A stretch of 56,653 nucleotides of DNA from positions 1 through 56,653 of the forward strand of contig JAKOYN010000037.1 of assembly GCA_029780415.1 (NCBI GenBank), read 5' to 3'. Positions 19,643 through 28,972 of this stretch are shown in pieces. Under the pieces are notes generated by a model. It ran no database searches. It was not told where the DNA came from and was given only the letters and a program-made list of their open reading frames with translations. The translations under genes were made by a program, and so were the position numbers. The stretch's first letter is position 1. Every line of letters begins with the position of its first letter. The DNA comes from RXIX01 sp003989075 (GTDB taxonomy: Bacteria > Pseudomonadota > Gammaproteobacteria > Competibacterales > Competibacteraceae).

Positions 19643-20878
19643 CTAGAAATTTCCCTGAAACCAGCTCTTCATTCGAGTCCACAGACCCTTGCGCCCCCCG
19701 CGCAACACCGGACCGCTCGCGACAAAGGAGCGGTTCTCATTGCCAAACAGCAGCAGACCCACTGCAGTTGCGCAGGCCGGATCGCGCACCACATCCAGAC
19801 CGCCGACATCGTACGGCACACCCAGCCGCACCGGCATGTGCAGCATTTCATCGGCCAGATCCAGAACGCCATCCATGCGCGCGCTGCCACCGGTCAGCAC
19901 CACGCCTGCCGCAATCTGTTGTTTCTTAAACCCGCTACGCTGGAGTTCATTCCGCGCCATATCGAAGAACTCCTCGTAGCGCGATTGCACCACCTCGACC
20001 AGTTCGTGGGAGGCGATCATCCGCGCCGGCCGGTCGCCGACGCCCGCCACCTCGATCTGCTCGTCCGGACGGGCCAACTGCCTAAGGCAGCGCGCCTGGC
20101 GGATCTTGATTTCCTCGGCGGCGGCAGTAGGCGCGTGGAAGATGGTGGCGATGTCGTTAGTGACCTGATCGCCGGCAATCGGGATGACCGCGGTATGCCG
20201 GATGGCGCCATGCGTGAACACCGCCAGATCGGTGGTTCCGCCCCCGATATCCAGCAGGCACACGCCCAGTTCCCGCTCATCCGGCTTCAGCACCGCCCGG
20301 CCAGCGGCCAGTTGCTGCAGGATGATATCGTCCACCTCCAGCCCGCAGCGCTGCACGCACTTGACGATGTTCTGGGCCGCGCTGATCGAGCCGGTGACGA
20401 TATGCACCCGCACTTCCAGGCGCACCCCGGACATGCCGATCGGGTCCTGAATGCCCTCGTGGCCGTCGATGACGAATTCCTGCGGCACAATATGCAGGAT
20501 CTTCTGATCGGCCGGAATCGCCACCACCCGCGCCGCCTCGATGGCCCGCTCGACATCCTCGGCGGTCACCTCTTGATCCTGGATGGCGGTCAGGCCATGG
20601 GAGTTGAGGCCGTGGATGTGGCTGCCGGAAATGCCGGCATACACCGAGTGAATGCGGCAGCCGGCCATGGCCTCGGCCTCGGCGACGGCGCGCTGAATCG
20701 ACTGCACCGTGGCCTCGATGTTGACCACCACGCCCTTCTTCAAGCCCCGCGAGGGCTGACTGCCAAACCCGACCACGTTGATATGGCCATCGGCGTGGAC
20801 CTCGCCGACCACGACCACCACTTTCGAGGTGCCAATATCGAGACCGACGATCAAGTTGATATCTTCTCTTTTCGCCAT
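19643..20878 (-). CDS. ftsA: Cell division protein FtsA
   Basis: 411 residues from ATG 20878, preceded by AAGGGAG; a longer frame to 20944 overlaps ftsQ and lacks homology. FtsA is an actin-like ATPase that ties FtsZ to the membrane. Phosphate-binding strands VGLDIGTSKV near residue 10 and CLLDIGGGTTDLAVF near 205 are seen, plus the 1C domain between them. The C-terminus ends with an amphipathic segment rich in Trp, Lys and Phe (RMKSWFQGNF), the membrane-targeting helix. Order ftsQ-ftsA-ftsZ is standard. Confidence 0.97.
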   Translation of the reverse strand: MAKREDINLIVGLDIGTSKVVVVVGEVHADGHINVVGFGSQPSRGLKKGVVVNIEATVQSIQRAVAEAEAMAGCRIHSVYAGISGSHIHGLNSHGLTAIQDQEVTAEDVERAIEAARVVAIPADQKILHIVPQEFVIDGHEGIQDPIGMSGVRLEVRVHIVTGSISAAQNIVKCVQRCGLEVDDIILQQLAAGRAVLKPDERELGVCLLDIGGGTTDLAVFTHGAIRHTAVIPIAGDQVTNDIATIFHAPTAAAEEIKIRQARCLRQLARPDEQIEVAGVGDRPARMIASHELVEVVQSRYEEFFDMARNELQRSGFKKQQIAAGVVLTGGSARMDGVLDLADEMLHMPVRLGVPYDVGGLDVVRDPACATAVGLLLFGNENRSFVASGPVLRGGRKGLWTRMKSWFQGNF

Positions 20879-20901
20879 GACCGCTCCCTTTCCCCCACCC
20901 T

Positions 20902-21711
20902 CTAGCCGGCCGCCGGTGCCGGCGGTGGCGGTTCCACTTTCCAACGCACGGCGAACCCATTGACATAGCGCAAGTCCACCACCGCGATCCGTTCCGCCTG
21001 CCCGGCCAGAAAACGCGGATAAACGTCCGCGAGCCGCCGCAGGCGCTGTTCAAACTGCTCCCGCCCAAGATACGCCTCAAGGCCATTATCAAAGGTCAGC
21101 CACCAGGCCCGACGCTGATCCTGCACCAGCCGCACCAACTTCAGGCCCACCGGATCAAGCAGCGCCCGAACCTGCTGATAGGTCTGGATCAGGCTGCGCT
21201 CATGGCCATCGGGTCCGGCCAGGCGCGGCCAGGGTCCGGCCTGACGGATCTGGGTCGGCCGGAAGCGCTGGCCGTTGACATCGACCATCTCCTGCTCGCC
21301 CCAGTAGCCGAACGCCACCCGCTCGCGCAGGGCGATGGCCACAGTATCCGGCCAGCTGCGCCGCACAGCGACTTCCTCCACCCAGGGGTTGGTCGCCAGC
21401 ACATCGCGCAGCGTGTCCAGATCGGCACGGAAGAAATTGATGCCCAGATAGGGACTGGCAACCGGCTGCAGATCCACCTCAGCCAGATTGCGCAATTCAC
21501 CCTCGATACGTACCTGACGCAGTGGATAGGCATCCGGCGCCTGCAGGCGCTCGCTGCCGATATATCCCGCCCAGGCCACCACCGCCAGCACCAGCAGCAC
21601 GCCCAGCCAGCGCAGCGGTGCGCCCCACAGCGCTTTCCACTGCCCCGGAGTGGGCGGGATTCGCGGCTGCAGCGTGGTAGCGCCACGGCGGCGCCGTTTT
21701 CCAAAGCGCAT
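20902..21711 (-). CDS. ftsQ: Cell division protein FtsQ
   Basis: 269 residues. FtsQ is a bitopic protein linking the early division proteins to FtsL/FtsB and FtsW/FtsI. A basic N-terminus (KRRRRG) precedes one membrane helix (about 35-53), then a periplasmic POTRA domain (LRQVRIEG onward, about 63-130) and a beta domain with the VNGQRF segment. The C-terminus is proline-rich (PPPPAPA). Located between ddl and ftsA as usual. Confidence 0.94.
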   Translation of the reverse strand: MRFGKRRRRGATTLQPRIPPTPGQWKALWGAPLRWLGVLLVLAVVAWAGYIGSERLQAPDAYPLRQVRIEGELRNLAEVDLQPVASPYLGINFFRADLDTLRDVLATNPWVEEVAVRRSWPDTVAIALRERVAFGYWGEQEMVDVNGQRFRPTQIRQAGPWPRLAGPDGHERSLIQTYQQVRALLDPVGLKLVRLVQDQRRAWWLTFDNGLEAYLGREQFEQRLRRLADVYPRFLAGQAERIAVVDLRYVNGFAVRWKVEPPPPAPAAG

Positions 21712-21723
21712 CGCGCCTCCCGT

Positions 21724-22674
21724 TCAGTCCGGCCGTGCCAGGCTGGTTTCAAGGACCCGCCAGACCAGATCCTCGAAACTCAGGCCGGTCGCCCGCGCCG
21801 CCATCGGGACCAGGCTGTGATCGGTCATCCCCGGCACCGTATTCACTTCCAGCAGCCAGGGCTGTTCCTGCGCATCGAGGATCAGGTCGACCCGCCCCCA
21901 GCCATAGCCGCCGACTGCGGCAAAGGCCGTAGCAACCAGCTGCTGCAGGCGCGCTTCCTGTTCGGCCGGCAGGCCACAGGGACACAGGTAGCGGGTGTCG
22001 TTGGCGTGATACTTGGCTTCGTAGTCGTAAAAAGTGCGCGTCGTTTCCAGGCGGATCAGTGGCAGCGCCTGCCCGGCGAGCACAGCGCCGGTATATTCAC
22101 GGCCCGGGATCCAGGGCTCGACCAGCACCGGCGAATGGCAGGCGGTCGCACGCTCCCAGGCACCGGCGAGCTGCGCCGGGTCATCAACGCGGCTGATGCC
22201 GATGCTCGACCCCTCGCAGGAGGGCTTGACCGCCAGGGGCAGGCCAAGCGCCGCAGCGGCCTCGGTCAGCTCCGCCAGGCTGTTCGCCAGCCGCCAGGGC
22301 GGCGTCGGCAGGCCGGCACTCTGCCAGATCTGCTTGGTGCGCAGCTTGTCCATGCCCAGCGCCGAGGCGAGCACGCCACTGCCGGTGTAGGGCAGGCCCA
22401 GAATCTCCAGTGCCCCCTGGATAACGCCATCCTCGCCGCCGCGCCCGTGCAGGATGATGAACACGCGGTCGAAACCGCCGTCGCCCAGCACCGTCAGGAT
22501 GTCACGGCCGGCATCAATACCGTGCGCGTCAATGCCGCGCGCCTGCAGGGCCGTCAGCACCGCCGCTCCGCTGCGCAACGATACCGCCCGCTCCGCCGAC
22601 CAGCCGCCCATCAGCACCGCCACCTTGCCGAATGCAGCCGGATCGCTCACCGTATGCCCTTGTGTCTGTTGCAT
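21724..22674 (-). CDS. ddl: D-alanine--D-alanine ligase Ddl
   Basis: 316 residues from ATG 22674 (CGGAG eight bases upstream). Ddl makes the D-Ala-D-Ala dipeptide that MurF adds to the peptidoglycan precursor. It has the ATP-grasp architecture: N-terminal VAVLMGGWSAERAVSLRSG, ATP-binding KPSCEGSSIGI near 145 and the C-terminal metal site LLEVNTVPGMTDHSLVP near 270. Here it follows murC directly; murB, normally between them in related species, is absent. A gap of 34 bp separates it from murC and 12 bp from ftsQ. Confidence 0.96.
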   Translation of the reverse strand: MQQTQGHTVSDPAAFGKVAVLMGGWSAERAVSLRSGAAVLTALQARGIDAHGIDAGRDILTVLGDGGFDRVFIILHGRGGEDGVIQGALEILGLPYTGSGVLASALGMDKLRTKQIWQSAGLPTPPWRLANSLAELTEAAAALGLPLAVKPSCEGSSIGISRVDDPAQLAGAWERATACHSPVLVEPWIPGREYTGAVLAGQALPLIRLETTRTFYDYEAKYHANDTRYLCPCGLPAEQEARLQQLVATAFAAVGGYGWGRVDLILDAQEQPWLLEVNTVPGMTDHSLVPMAARATGLSFEDLVWRVLETSLARPD

Positions 22675-22708
22675 CCGCGTTTCTCCGTTGAACCTGAATC
22701 CGTCGCCA

Positions 22709-24157
22709 TCACGGCGCGCCGCCCGGCAGCCCGTCACGCCCCAGCTGCACCGCCATCGCCCCGATATCGCCAGCGCCCATCAGCAGCAGCAGATCACCAT
22801 CGCGCAGCAACCCCGGCAGCACCGCCGGCAGCTCGGCGCTGTGTTCGACGAACACCGGATCGACCTTGCCACGGGTGCGGATCGCCCGGCTCAGGCTGCG
22901 GCCATCGGCGCCGGCGATCGGCTTTTCCCCAGCCGGGTAGACGTCGAGCAGAATCAGCGTATCGACTTCGGAAAGCACCTGGGCGAAATCGTCGAACAGG
23001 TCGCGGGTGCGACTGAAGCGGTGCGGCTGAAACGCCAGCACCAGCCGCCGCTGTGGCCAGGCACCGCGCAGGGCGTTGAGCACCGCCTGAATCTCGCGCG
23101 GGTGGTGACCGTAATCGTCCATCACCGTGGCGCGACCGCCACCGGGCAGGACCAGTTCGCCATGCTGCTGGAAGCGCCGGCCAATGCCCTGGAAATTCTG
23201 CAGGGCGCGGCGGATCGCGGTTTCGGCCACGCCCAGCTCGCGCGCCACCGCCAGCGCCGCCAGAGCATTGAGCACGCTGTGCCGGCCAGGCAGGTTCAGA
23301 GTGATTGGCAGTGGCGCGCTCAGCCCAGGCAGGTGCGCCAGAAAGCGGGTGCGCAGGCCTTCCTGAACGATATCGGTGGCGCGGGCATCGCAGTCCTCGC
23401 TGGTCCCGTAGGTCAGCACGGGCCGGGTCAGTCGCGGCAGGATCGCGCGCACCTGGGGATCATCGGCGCACAGCACCGCCAGCCCGTAAAACGGCAGGTG
23501 ATGCAGGAATTCGACGAAGGTCTCGCGCAGGCGGGCAAAGTCGTTGCCATAGGTCGAAAGGTGATCGGCGTCAATATTGGTGACCACCGCGATCATCGGC
23601 TGCAGGAACAGGAACGAGGCGTCGCTCTCGTCGGCCTCAGCGACCAGATAGCGCCCGGCGCCGAGGCGGGCATTGGCCCCGGCGCTGTTCAGGCGACCGC
23701 CGATGACAAAGGTCGGATCCAGACCGCCCTCGGCGAGCAGGCTGGTAATCAGGCTGGTGGTGGTGGTCTTGCCGTGCGTACCGGCCACGGCGATGCCATA
23801 GCGAAAGCGCATCAGCTCGGCGAGCATTTCAGCGCGCGGCACGACCGGGATGCGCGCTGCGCGCGCGGCGACCACTTCCGGATTATCCTCGGCGACCGCG
23901 CTGGAAATCACCACTGCATCGCAGCCGGCGATATGCTCAGCAGCATGACCGGGGCGAATCACCGCACCCAGCTGGGCCAGCCGCGCCGTAACCGCGCTGG
24001 CGCGCAGGTCGGAGCCGGATACGCTGTAGCCCAGGTTCAGCAGCACCTCGGCGATCCCGCTCATACCGGCGCCGCCGATGCCGACAAAGTGAATGTGGCG
24101 GATGCGGCGCATATCGCGCCAGGCTTCCGGAATGCTCGTCAACATCGGTTTATCCAC
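22709..24157 (-). CDS. murC: UDP-N-acetylmuramate--L-alanine ligase MurC
   Basis: 482 residues. MurC adds the first amino acid, L-alanine, to UDP-MurNAc. It has the N-terminal Rossmann fold HFVGIGGAGMSGIAEVL near 23, the ATP loop GTHGKTTTTSL near 125, and the FQPHRFSRTRDLFDDF segment near 360 typical of MurC rather than Mpl. Length matches. It is 31 bp downstream of murG. Confidence 0.97.
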   Translation of the reverse strand: MDKPMLTSIPEAWRDMRRIRHIHFVGIGGAGMSGIAEVLLNLGYSVSGSDLRASAVTARLAQLGAVIRPGHAAEHIAGCDAVVISSAVAEDNPEVVAARAARIPVVPRAEMLAELMRFRYGIAVAGTHGKTTTTSLITSLLAEGGLDPTFVIGGRLNSAGANARLGAGRYLVAEADESDASFLFLQPMIAVVTNIDADHLSTYGNDFARLRETFVEFLHHLPFYGLAVLCADDPQVRAILPRLTRPVLTYGTSEDCDARATDIVQEGLRTRFLAHLPGLSAPLPITLNLPGRHSVLNALAALAVARELGVAETAIRRALQNFQGIGRRFQQHGELVLPGGGRATVMDDYGHHPREIQAVLNALRGAWPQRRLVLAFQPHRFSRTRDLFDDFAQVLSEVDTLILLDVYPAGEKPIAGADGRSLSRAIRTRGKVDPVFVEHSAELPAVLPGLLRDGDLLLLMGAGDIGAMAVQLGRDGLPGGAP

Positions 24158-24188
24158 GTCTCCAGGTTCCCACGTTCAAGAATCATGT

Positions 24189-25337
24189 TCAGGATGCACG
24201 GCCCGACCGGTCGGCCGCAGCACTCAAGCCAGCCTGTTCCAGGCAGATCGCCGCGACCCGCGCCGCAGAATCGACCTGCGCCAGGGCGCGCGCCGCCTCG
24301 GCCATGGCCCACAGTGCCTGACGGTCAGCGAGCAGTTCGCCAAGCAGCGCCGCCAGCGCCGCCGCGTCCAGATCAGCCTGTTGCACTACCCGCGCCGCAC
24401 CGCCCCGGGCCAGGAACGCGGCATTGGCGGTCTGGTGATCGTCCACGGCGAAGGGGAACGGCACCAGCAGCGCCGCGACACCAGCCGCCGCCAATTCCGC
24501 AATGGTCAATGCGCCGGCCCGGCACAGCACCAGATCCGCCCAGGCATAGGCTGCGGCCATATCGTCGATAAAAGGCGTCAGTCGCGCCGCAACCCCGGCC
24601 TCCTGATAGGCAGCGGCAGCGGTATCGTGCAGCCGGCCACCGGCCTGATGCCAGACCTCGGGACGGGCCGCTTCCGGCAGCTGCGCCAGCGCCTGCGGCA
24701 CCAACTGATTTAGCGCCAGCGCGCCCTGACTGCCCCCCAGCACCAGCAGGCGCAGACGACCTTCGCGACCGGCAAAGCGCAGCGCCGGCGGCGGCAGCGC
24801 AGCGATGGCATCCCGCACTGGATTGCCTACCGCAAGCGCCCGGCGCGACGCCGGAAAGGTACCGGGAAAGGCCTCCAGCACCCGGCTGGCCAGCCGCGCC
24901 AGCCAGCGATTGGTCAGGCCGGCAATGGCATTTTGTTCATGCACCACCAGCGGAATGCCCAGCAGGCGCGCCGCCAGGCCACCAGGACCGCTGGCAAAGC
25001 CGCCCATGCCCAGCACCACTGGCGGTCGCAGACGGCGCAGAATTGTAATGGCCTGCAGCAGCGCCCGACTGAGCATGAACGGCAGCGTCAACAGCCGACG
25101 CAGACCCTTGCCACGCAGACCAGCCACACCAATCCACTCGATGGCAATACCTGCGGCCGGCACCAGTTTCGCCTCCAGACCCTGACGGGTGCCCATCCAG
25201 ACCACCGGCACGCCGGTCTGCCGCAGCCGCTCGGCCACCGCCAGCGCCGGAAACACATGCCCACCGGTGCCACCGGCCATGATCAGCGCCGGTCTGTCAG
25301 TGGTGCGCGGCTGCGGCAGGCCGTCTGGCCCGCTCAT
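24189..25337 (-). CDS. murG: UDP-GlcNAc--undecaprenyl-PP-MurNAc-pentapeptide transferase MurG
   Basis: 382 residues. MurG is a GT28 enzyme on the inner face of the membrane that turns lipid I into lipid II. The family loop MAGGTGGHVFPALAVAE lies near residue 20, the G-loop GSQGALALNQLVP near 208, and the UDP-sugar motif CRAGALTIAELAAAGVAALLVPFP near 272. Its ATG overlaps the ftsW stop by 4 bp. Confidence 0.96.
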   Translation of the reverse strand: MSGPDGLPQPRTTDRPALIMAGGTGGHVFPALAVAERLRQTGVPVVWMGTRQGLEAKLVPAAGIAIEWIGVAGLRGKGLRRLLTLPFMLSRALLQAITILRRLRPPVVLGMGGFASGPGGLAARLLGIPLVVHEQNAIAGLTNRWLARLASRVLEAFPGTFPASRRALAVGNPVRDAIAALPPPALRFAGREGRLRLLVLGGSQGALALNQLVPQALAQLPEAARPEVWHQAGGRLHDTAAAAYQEAGVAARLTPFIDDMAAAYAWADLVLCRAGALTIAELAAAGVAALLVPFPFAVDDHQTANAAFLARGGAARVVQQADLDAAALAALLGELLADRQALWAMAEAARALAQVDSAARVAAICLEQAGLSAAADRSGRAS

Positions 25338-26533
25338 GGGTGAGCGTCCAGGCTGGCGGCACGATTTTCCACATCAATGCGCAGCAGCAGCGCCAGCGTC
25401 ATGCACATCACCATCACGCTGCTGCCGCCATAACTCATCAGCGGCAAGGTCAGGCCCTTGGTGGGCAGCACACCCATGTTGACTCCCATGTTGAACAGTG
25501 ACTGGATACCAAACCACAGACCAATGCCATAAGCCAGGTAGGTCGCGAACGGCCGCCCCAGCCGCTCGGCCTGGCGCGCGATCATGAAGGCCCGCCACAC
25601 CAGCAGCATGAACAGCGCCACCACCAGCAGGATGCCCACCAGCCCGAATTCCTCGGCCAGCACCGCAAACAGAAAGTCGGTATGTGCTTCCGGCAGGTAG
25701 AACTGCTTCTCCACGCTTTCGCCCAGACCGACGCCGAACAGCTCACCGCGCCCGATGGCGATCAGCGAATGGGTCAACTGATAGCCCTTGCCCAGCGGAT
25801 CGTCCCAGGGATTGAGAAATCCCAGCAGGCGATCGCGGCGATAGGGCGAGGATAGAATCAGTACCGCCATTGCCGTTACCGTGCCGATCTGCAGCAGGCC
25901 AAACTGCCAGAGATTGACGCCGGCCAGGAACACCATGCCCAGCGCCACCGTCATCAGCACCACCACACTGCCGAAATCAGGCTCCAGCAGCAGCAGCACC
26001 GCCAGCACCGCCAGCACCGCCATTGGCCGCAGCAAGGCCATCGCCGACGGGACAAAGCGCGCCGCGCGCAACTGACCGCCATGGCGCTTGAGATAATCGG
26101 CGACGTAGATCAGGGCAAACAGCTTGGCCATTTCCGAGACCTGGATATTGATCGGCCCAATACCGATCCAGCGCATGCTGCCGTTCACTTCCTTGCCCAC
26201 TTTCGGCACCAGCACCAGCACCAGCATCGCCACCGCCGCCAGCAGCAGCGTCGGCCCGAGGCGCTGCCAGCGCGCCACCGGCACATGAAACACCAGTCCC
26301 GCTACGAACAGGCCTGCCAGGACAAAGGTGCCCTGACGGATCAGGAAATAGAACGGCTGGCCGGTCTGCCGGTCGGCGATGGGCATCGAGGCCGACGCCA
26401 CCATCAGCAGGCCCAGCGACAGCAGCAGCAGCGTCGCGACCAGCACCCAGGGATCGGGGAACGGCAGCCCGGCACGCGGCTCGGCGGACGCATGTGGCGC
26501 ATCGGATACGGCGGCGGCGTTGGCGCTTAGCAT
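25334..26533 (-). CDS. ftsW: Peptidoglycan glycosyltransferase FtsW
   Basis: 399 residues. FtsW is the SEDS-family polymerase that, with FtsI, builds septal glycan strands. About ten membrane helices. The conserved loop GKGYQLTHSLIAIGRGELFGVGLGESVEKQFYLPEAHTDF-type region lies near 250-290, with the catalytic Asp in it, and the C-terminal GVNMGVLPTKGLTLPLMSYGGSS motif near 355. Gene order (between murD and murG) shows FtsW rather than RodA. It overlaps murD by 7 bp and murG by 4 bp. Confidence 0.96.
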   Translation of the reverse strand: MLSANAAAVSDAPHASAEPRAGLPFPDPWVLVATLLLLSLGLLMVASASMPIADRQTGQPFYFLIRQGTFVLAGLFVAGLVFHVPVARWQRLGPTLLLAAVAMLVLVLVPKVGKEVNGSMRWIGIGPINIQVSEMAKLFALIYVADYLKRHGGQLRAARFVPSAMALLRPMAVLAVLAVLLLLEPDFGSVVVLMTVALGMVFLAGVNLWQFGLLQIGTVTAMAVLILSSPYRRDRLLGFLNPWDDPLGKGYQLTHSLIAIGRGELFGVGLGESVEKQFYLPEAHTDFLFAVLAEEFGLVGILLVVALFMLLVWRAFMIARQAERLGRPFATYLAYGIGLWFGIQSLFNMGVNMGVLPTKGLTLPLMSYGGSSVMVMCMTLALLLRIDVENRAASLDAHP

Positions 26534-27873
26534 CCGGCCAGCCTCCGCACTGCGGCCGCGAACAGTGCACCGCGCTGCTCGTAACCGCTGAACATGTCGA
26601 AGCTGGCGCAGGCCGGCGACAGCAGCACGCTATCGCCCGGCGCGGCCAGTTGCGCAGCCAGCGCTACCGCCTGTTCCAAATCCGCTGCCCGCTGCAGCGG
26701 CACGCTGTCACCGAGCGCGGCGGCAATCAGCGGCGCGTCGCGCCCGATCAGCACTACCGCGCGCGCCTTGCCGGTCAGCGCGGCGCGCAGCGGCGTGAAA
26801 TCCTGAGCCTTGCCATCACCGCCGGCGATCAGCACCACCTGACCGGGCAGGCCACGCACCGCTGCGACCGTTGCGCCGACATTGGTGCCCTTGGAATCGT
26901 CAAACCAGCGCACCCCGTTATGCTCGACCACCAGCGTGGTGCGATGTGCCAGACCGGTAAACTCGCGCAACGCCGCCCGCATCGCCGCGCGGTCGAAGCC
27001 GAGCGCTGTGCCCATAGCCAGCGCCGCCAGGGCATTGGCCAGATTGTGGTCGCCACTGATCTGCAGCTCGTCGGCGGCGATCCAGCGTTCCGCGCCCCGG
27101 CACAGCCAGGTTTCGCCGCCCGCGCGGTGCAGGCCAAAATCGCCGTCGCCCGGCGCATCGAGCGTGAAGCGCAATACCGCACGTCCCGGCTCGACCATGG
27201 CCAGCACCGCCGGATCATCGGCGTTAACCACCATCACGCCATCGCCGTGGAACACGCGCTGCTTGGCGGCGCGGTAATCATTCAGGCTGGCATAGCGGTC
27301 CATGTGGTCGGGGCTGATGTTCAGCACCGTCGCCACTCGCGCGTTCAGGCTGTGGGTAGTTTCCAGTTGAAAGCTGGACAATTCCAGCACATACAGTTCA
27401 GGCGGATTGGCCGCACCTTCGCTGTGCTGCCACAGTTCCAGCGCCGGTGTGCCCAGGTTGCCGCCCACCGCCGCCCGCACCCCGGCCCGTTCCGCCATCA
27501 GACCCAGCAGGGTGGTCACCGTGCTCTTGCCATTGGAACCGGTGATCGCCGCCATCGGCACCTGCGTCAGGCGTGCCAGCAGTTCGATATCACCCCAGGC
27601 CGGTACGCCGCCGGCCACGGCAGCAGCGATCGCCGGCGTCGCCAGCGCAATCCCCGGACTGACCAGCAGGCGATCGGCGCCTGCCAGCAGCGCCGGGTCG
27701 AAGCCGCCCAGATACAGCGGGACATCGGGGCACTCGGCACGCAGCGCCGCCAGCCCGGGCGGATCGGCGCGGCTGTCCGTCACGGCAAAGGTCGCGCCCA
27801 GCGCGTGCAGCGCCCGCGCCGTCGCCAGACCGCTCTTGCCCAGGCCGACCACCAGCGTCATTCCGTCCAGCAT
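26527..27873 (-). CDS. murD: UDP-N-acetylmuramoylalanine--D-glutamate ligase MurD
   Basis: 448 residues. MurD adds D-glutamate to UDP-MurNAc-L-Ala. It has an N-terminal nucleotide fold (VVGLGKSGLATARAL), the ATP loop GSNGKSTVTTLLG near 113 (Ser in place of the second Thr is common), and LSSFQLETT near 155 with NISPDHMDRY near 182. It sits 13 bp downstream of mraY and overlaps ftsW by 7 bp. Confidence 0.96.
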   Translation of the reverse strand: MLDGMTLVVGLGKSGLATARALHALGATFAVTDSRADPPGLAALRAECPDVPLYLGGFDPALLAGADRLLVSPGIALATPAIAAAVAGGVPAWGDIELLARLTQVPMAAITGSNGKSTVTTLLGLMAERAGVRAAVGGNLGTPALELWQHSEGAANPPELYVLELSSFQLETTHSLNARVATVLNISPDHMDRYASLNDYRAAKQRVFHGDGVMVVNADDPAVLAMVEPGRAVLRFTLDAPGDGDFGLHRAGGETWLCRGAERWIAADELQISGDHNLANALAALAMGTALGFDRAAMRAALREFTGLAHRTTLVVEHNGVRWFDDSKGTNVGATVAAVRGLPGQVVLIAGGDGKAQDFTPLRAALTGKARAVVLIGRDAPLIAAALGDSVPLQRAADLEQAVALAAQLAAPGDSVLLSPACASFDMFSGYEQRGALFAAAVRRLAGC

Positions 27874-27886
27874 GCCCTCCCCTCCT

Positions 27887-28972
27887 CTAGCGAACCTTCA
27901 GCGTGGCCAGGCCAACCAGCACCAACACGATGGTGATGATCCAGAAACGCACAATGACCCGCGGCTCCGGCCAGCCCTTGAGCTCAAAATGGTGATGCAG
28001 CGGTGCCATGCGGAAAATGCGCCGGCCGGTGAGCTTGAACGAGGCCACCTGCAGAATCACCGATACGGTTTCCATCACAAACACGCCGCCCATCACAAAC
28101 AGCACCAGTTCCTGACGCACTGAAGCGGCAACCACGCCCAGCGCCGCGCCCAGCGCCAGCGCGCCGACATCACCCATGAACACCTGCGCCGGATAGGCGT
28201 TGAACCACAGAAAGCCCAGCCCGGCACCGACCAGCGCGCCGCAAAACACCGTCACCTCGCCCACGCCGGGCACCGCCGGAATACCCAGGTACTCGGCGAA
28301 AATCCGGTTGCCCGAGGCATAGCAGAACACTGCCAGCGCGCCGGCGACCATGGTTGTTGGCACGATCGCCAGTCCGTCCAGACCATCGGTAAGGTTGACG
28401 GCATTGCTGGAGCCAACGATGACAAAGTAGGTCAGCGGAATGAACAGCCAGCCCAGTTGCAGTGCCACACTCTTGAAAAAAGGCACGATCAGCTCGGTCT
28501 CGACCGTGGTCTGCGCGGTGAAAAACAGCAGCAGTGCCGCGCTCAGTCCGGCCACCGATTGCCAGAAATACTTGGAGCGCGCCGACAGGCCCTTGGAATT
28601 GCGCAGCACCAGCTTCTTGTAGTCATCTGCCCAGCCGATGGCGCCAAAGGCCAGGGTTGTCAGCAGCACGATCCAGACATAGTGGTTGCGCAGATCCGCC
28701 CATAGCAGGGTTGCGATGGCGATCGCCACCAGGATCAGCGCCCCGCCCATGGTCGGTGTACCGGCCTTGGAAAAGTGGCTCTTTGGACCGTCCTCGCGGA
28801 TCGGCTGGCCGATCTGGTAGCGGCACAGCCAGCGGATCATCGCCGGCCCGATCAGCAGCGACAGCAGCAGCGCGGTGAGCACGCCCAGAATGCCGCGCAG
28901 GGTCAGGTATTGAAAAACGTTAAAGCCGCTGTAGACGTTCGCGGCCAGCCATTCCGACAACAGCACCAGCAT
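27887..28972 (-). CDS. mraY: Phospho-MurNAc-pentapeptide translocase MraY
   Basis: 361 residues, about ten membrane helices. MraY transfers phospho-MurNAc-pentapeptide to undecaprenyl phosphate, making lipid I. Mg-binding and catalytic motifs are visible: GWADDYKK near 116, NAVNLTDGLDGLAIVP near 190, and the HHHFELKGW loop near 325. The ATG shares one base with the murF stop (TGATG). Confidence 0.97.
   Translation of the reverse strand: MLVLLSEWLAANVYSGFNVFQYLTLRGILGVLTALLLSLLIGPAMIRWLCRYQIGQPIREDGPKSHFSKAGTPTMGGALILVAIAIATLLWADLRNHYVWIVLLTTLAFGAIGWADDYKKLVLRNSKGLSARSKYFWQSVAGLSAALLLFFTAQTTVETELIVPFFKSVALQLGWLFIPLTYFVIVGSSNAVNLTDGLDGLAIVPTTMVAGALAVFCYASGNRIFAEYLGIPAVPGVGEVTVFCGALVGAGLGFLWFNAYPAQVFMGDVGALALGAALGVVAASVRQELVLFVMGGVFVMETVSVILQVASFKLTGRRIFRMAPLHHHFELKGWPEPRVIVRFWIITIVLVLVGLATLKVR

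Noticed and set aside
18512..20905. 797-codon plus-strand open frame opposite ftsZ and ftsA
   Set aside because: Antisense shadow; no recognisable motif or ribosome-binding site.
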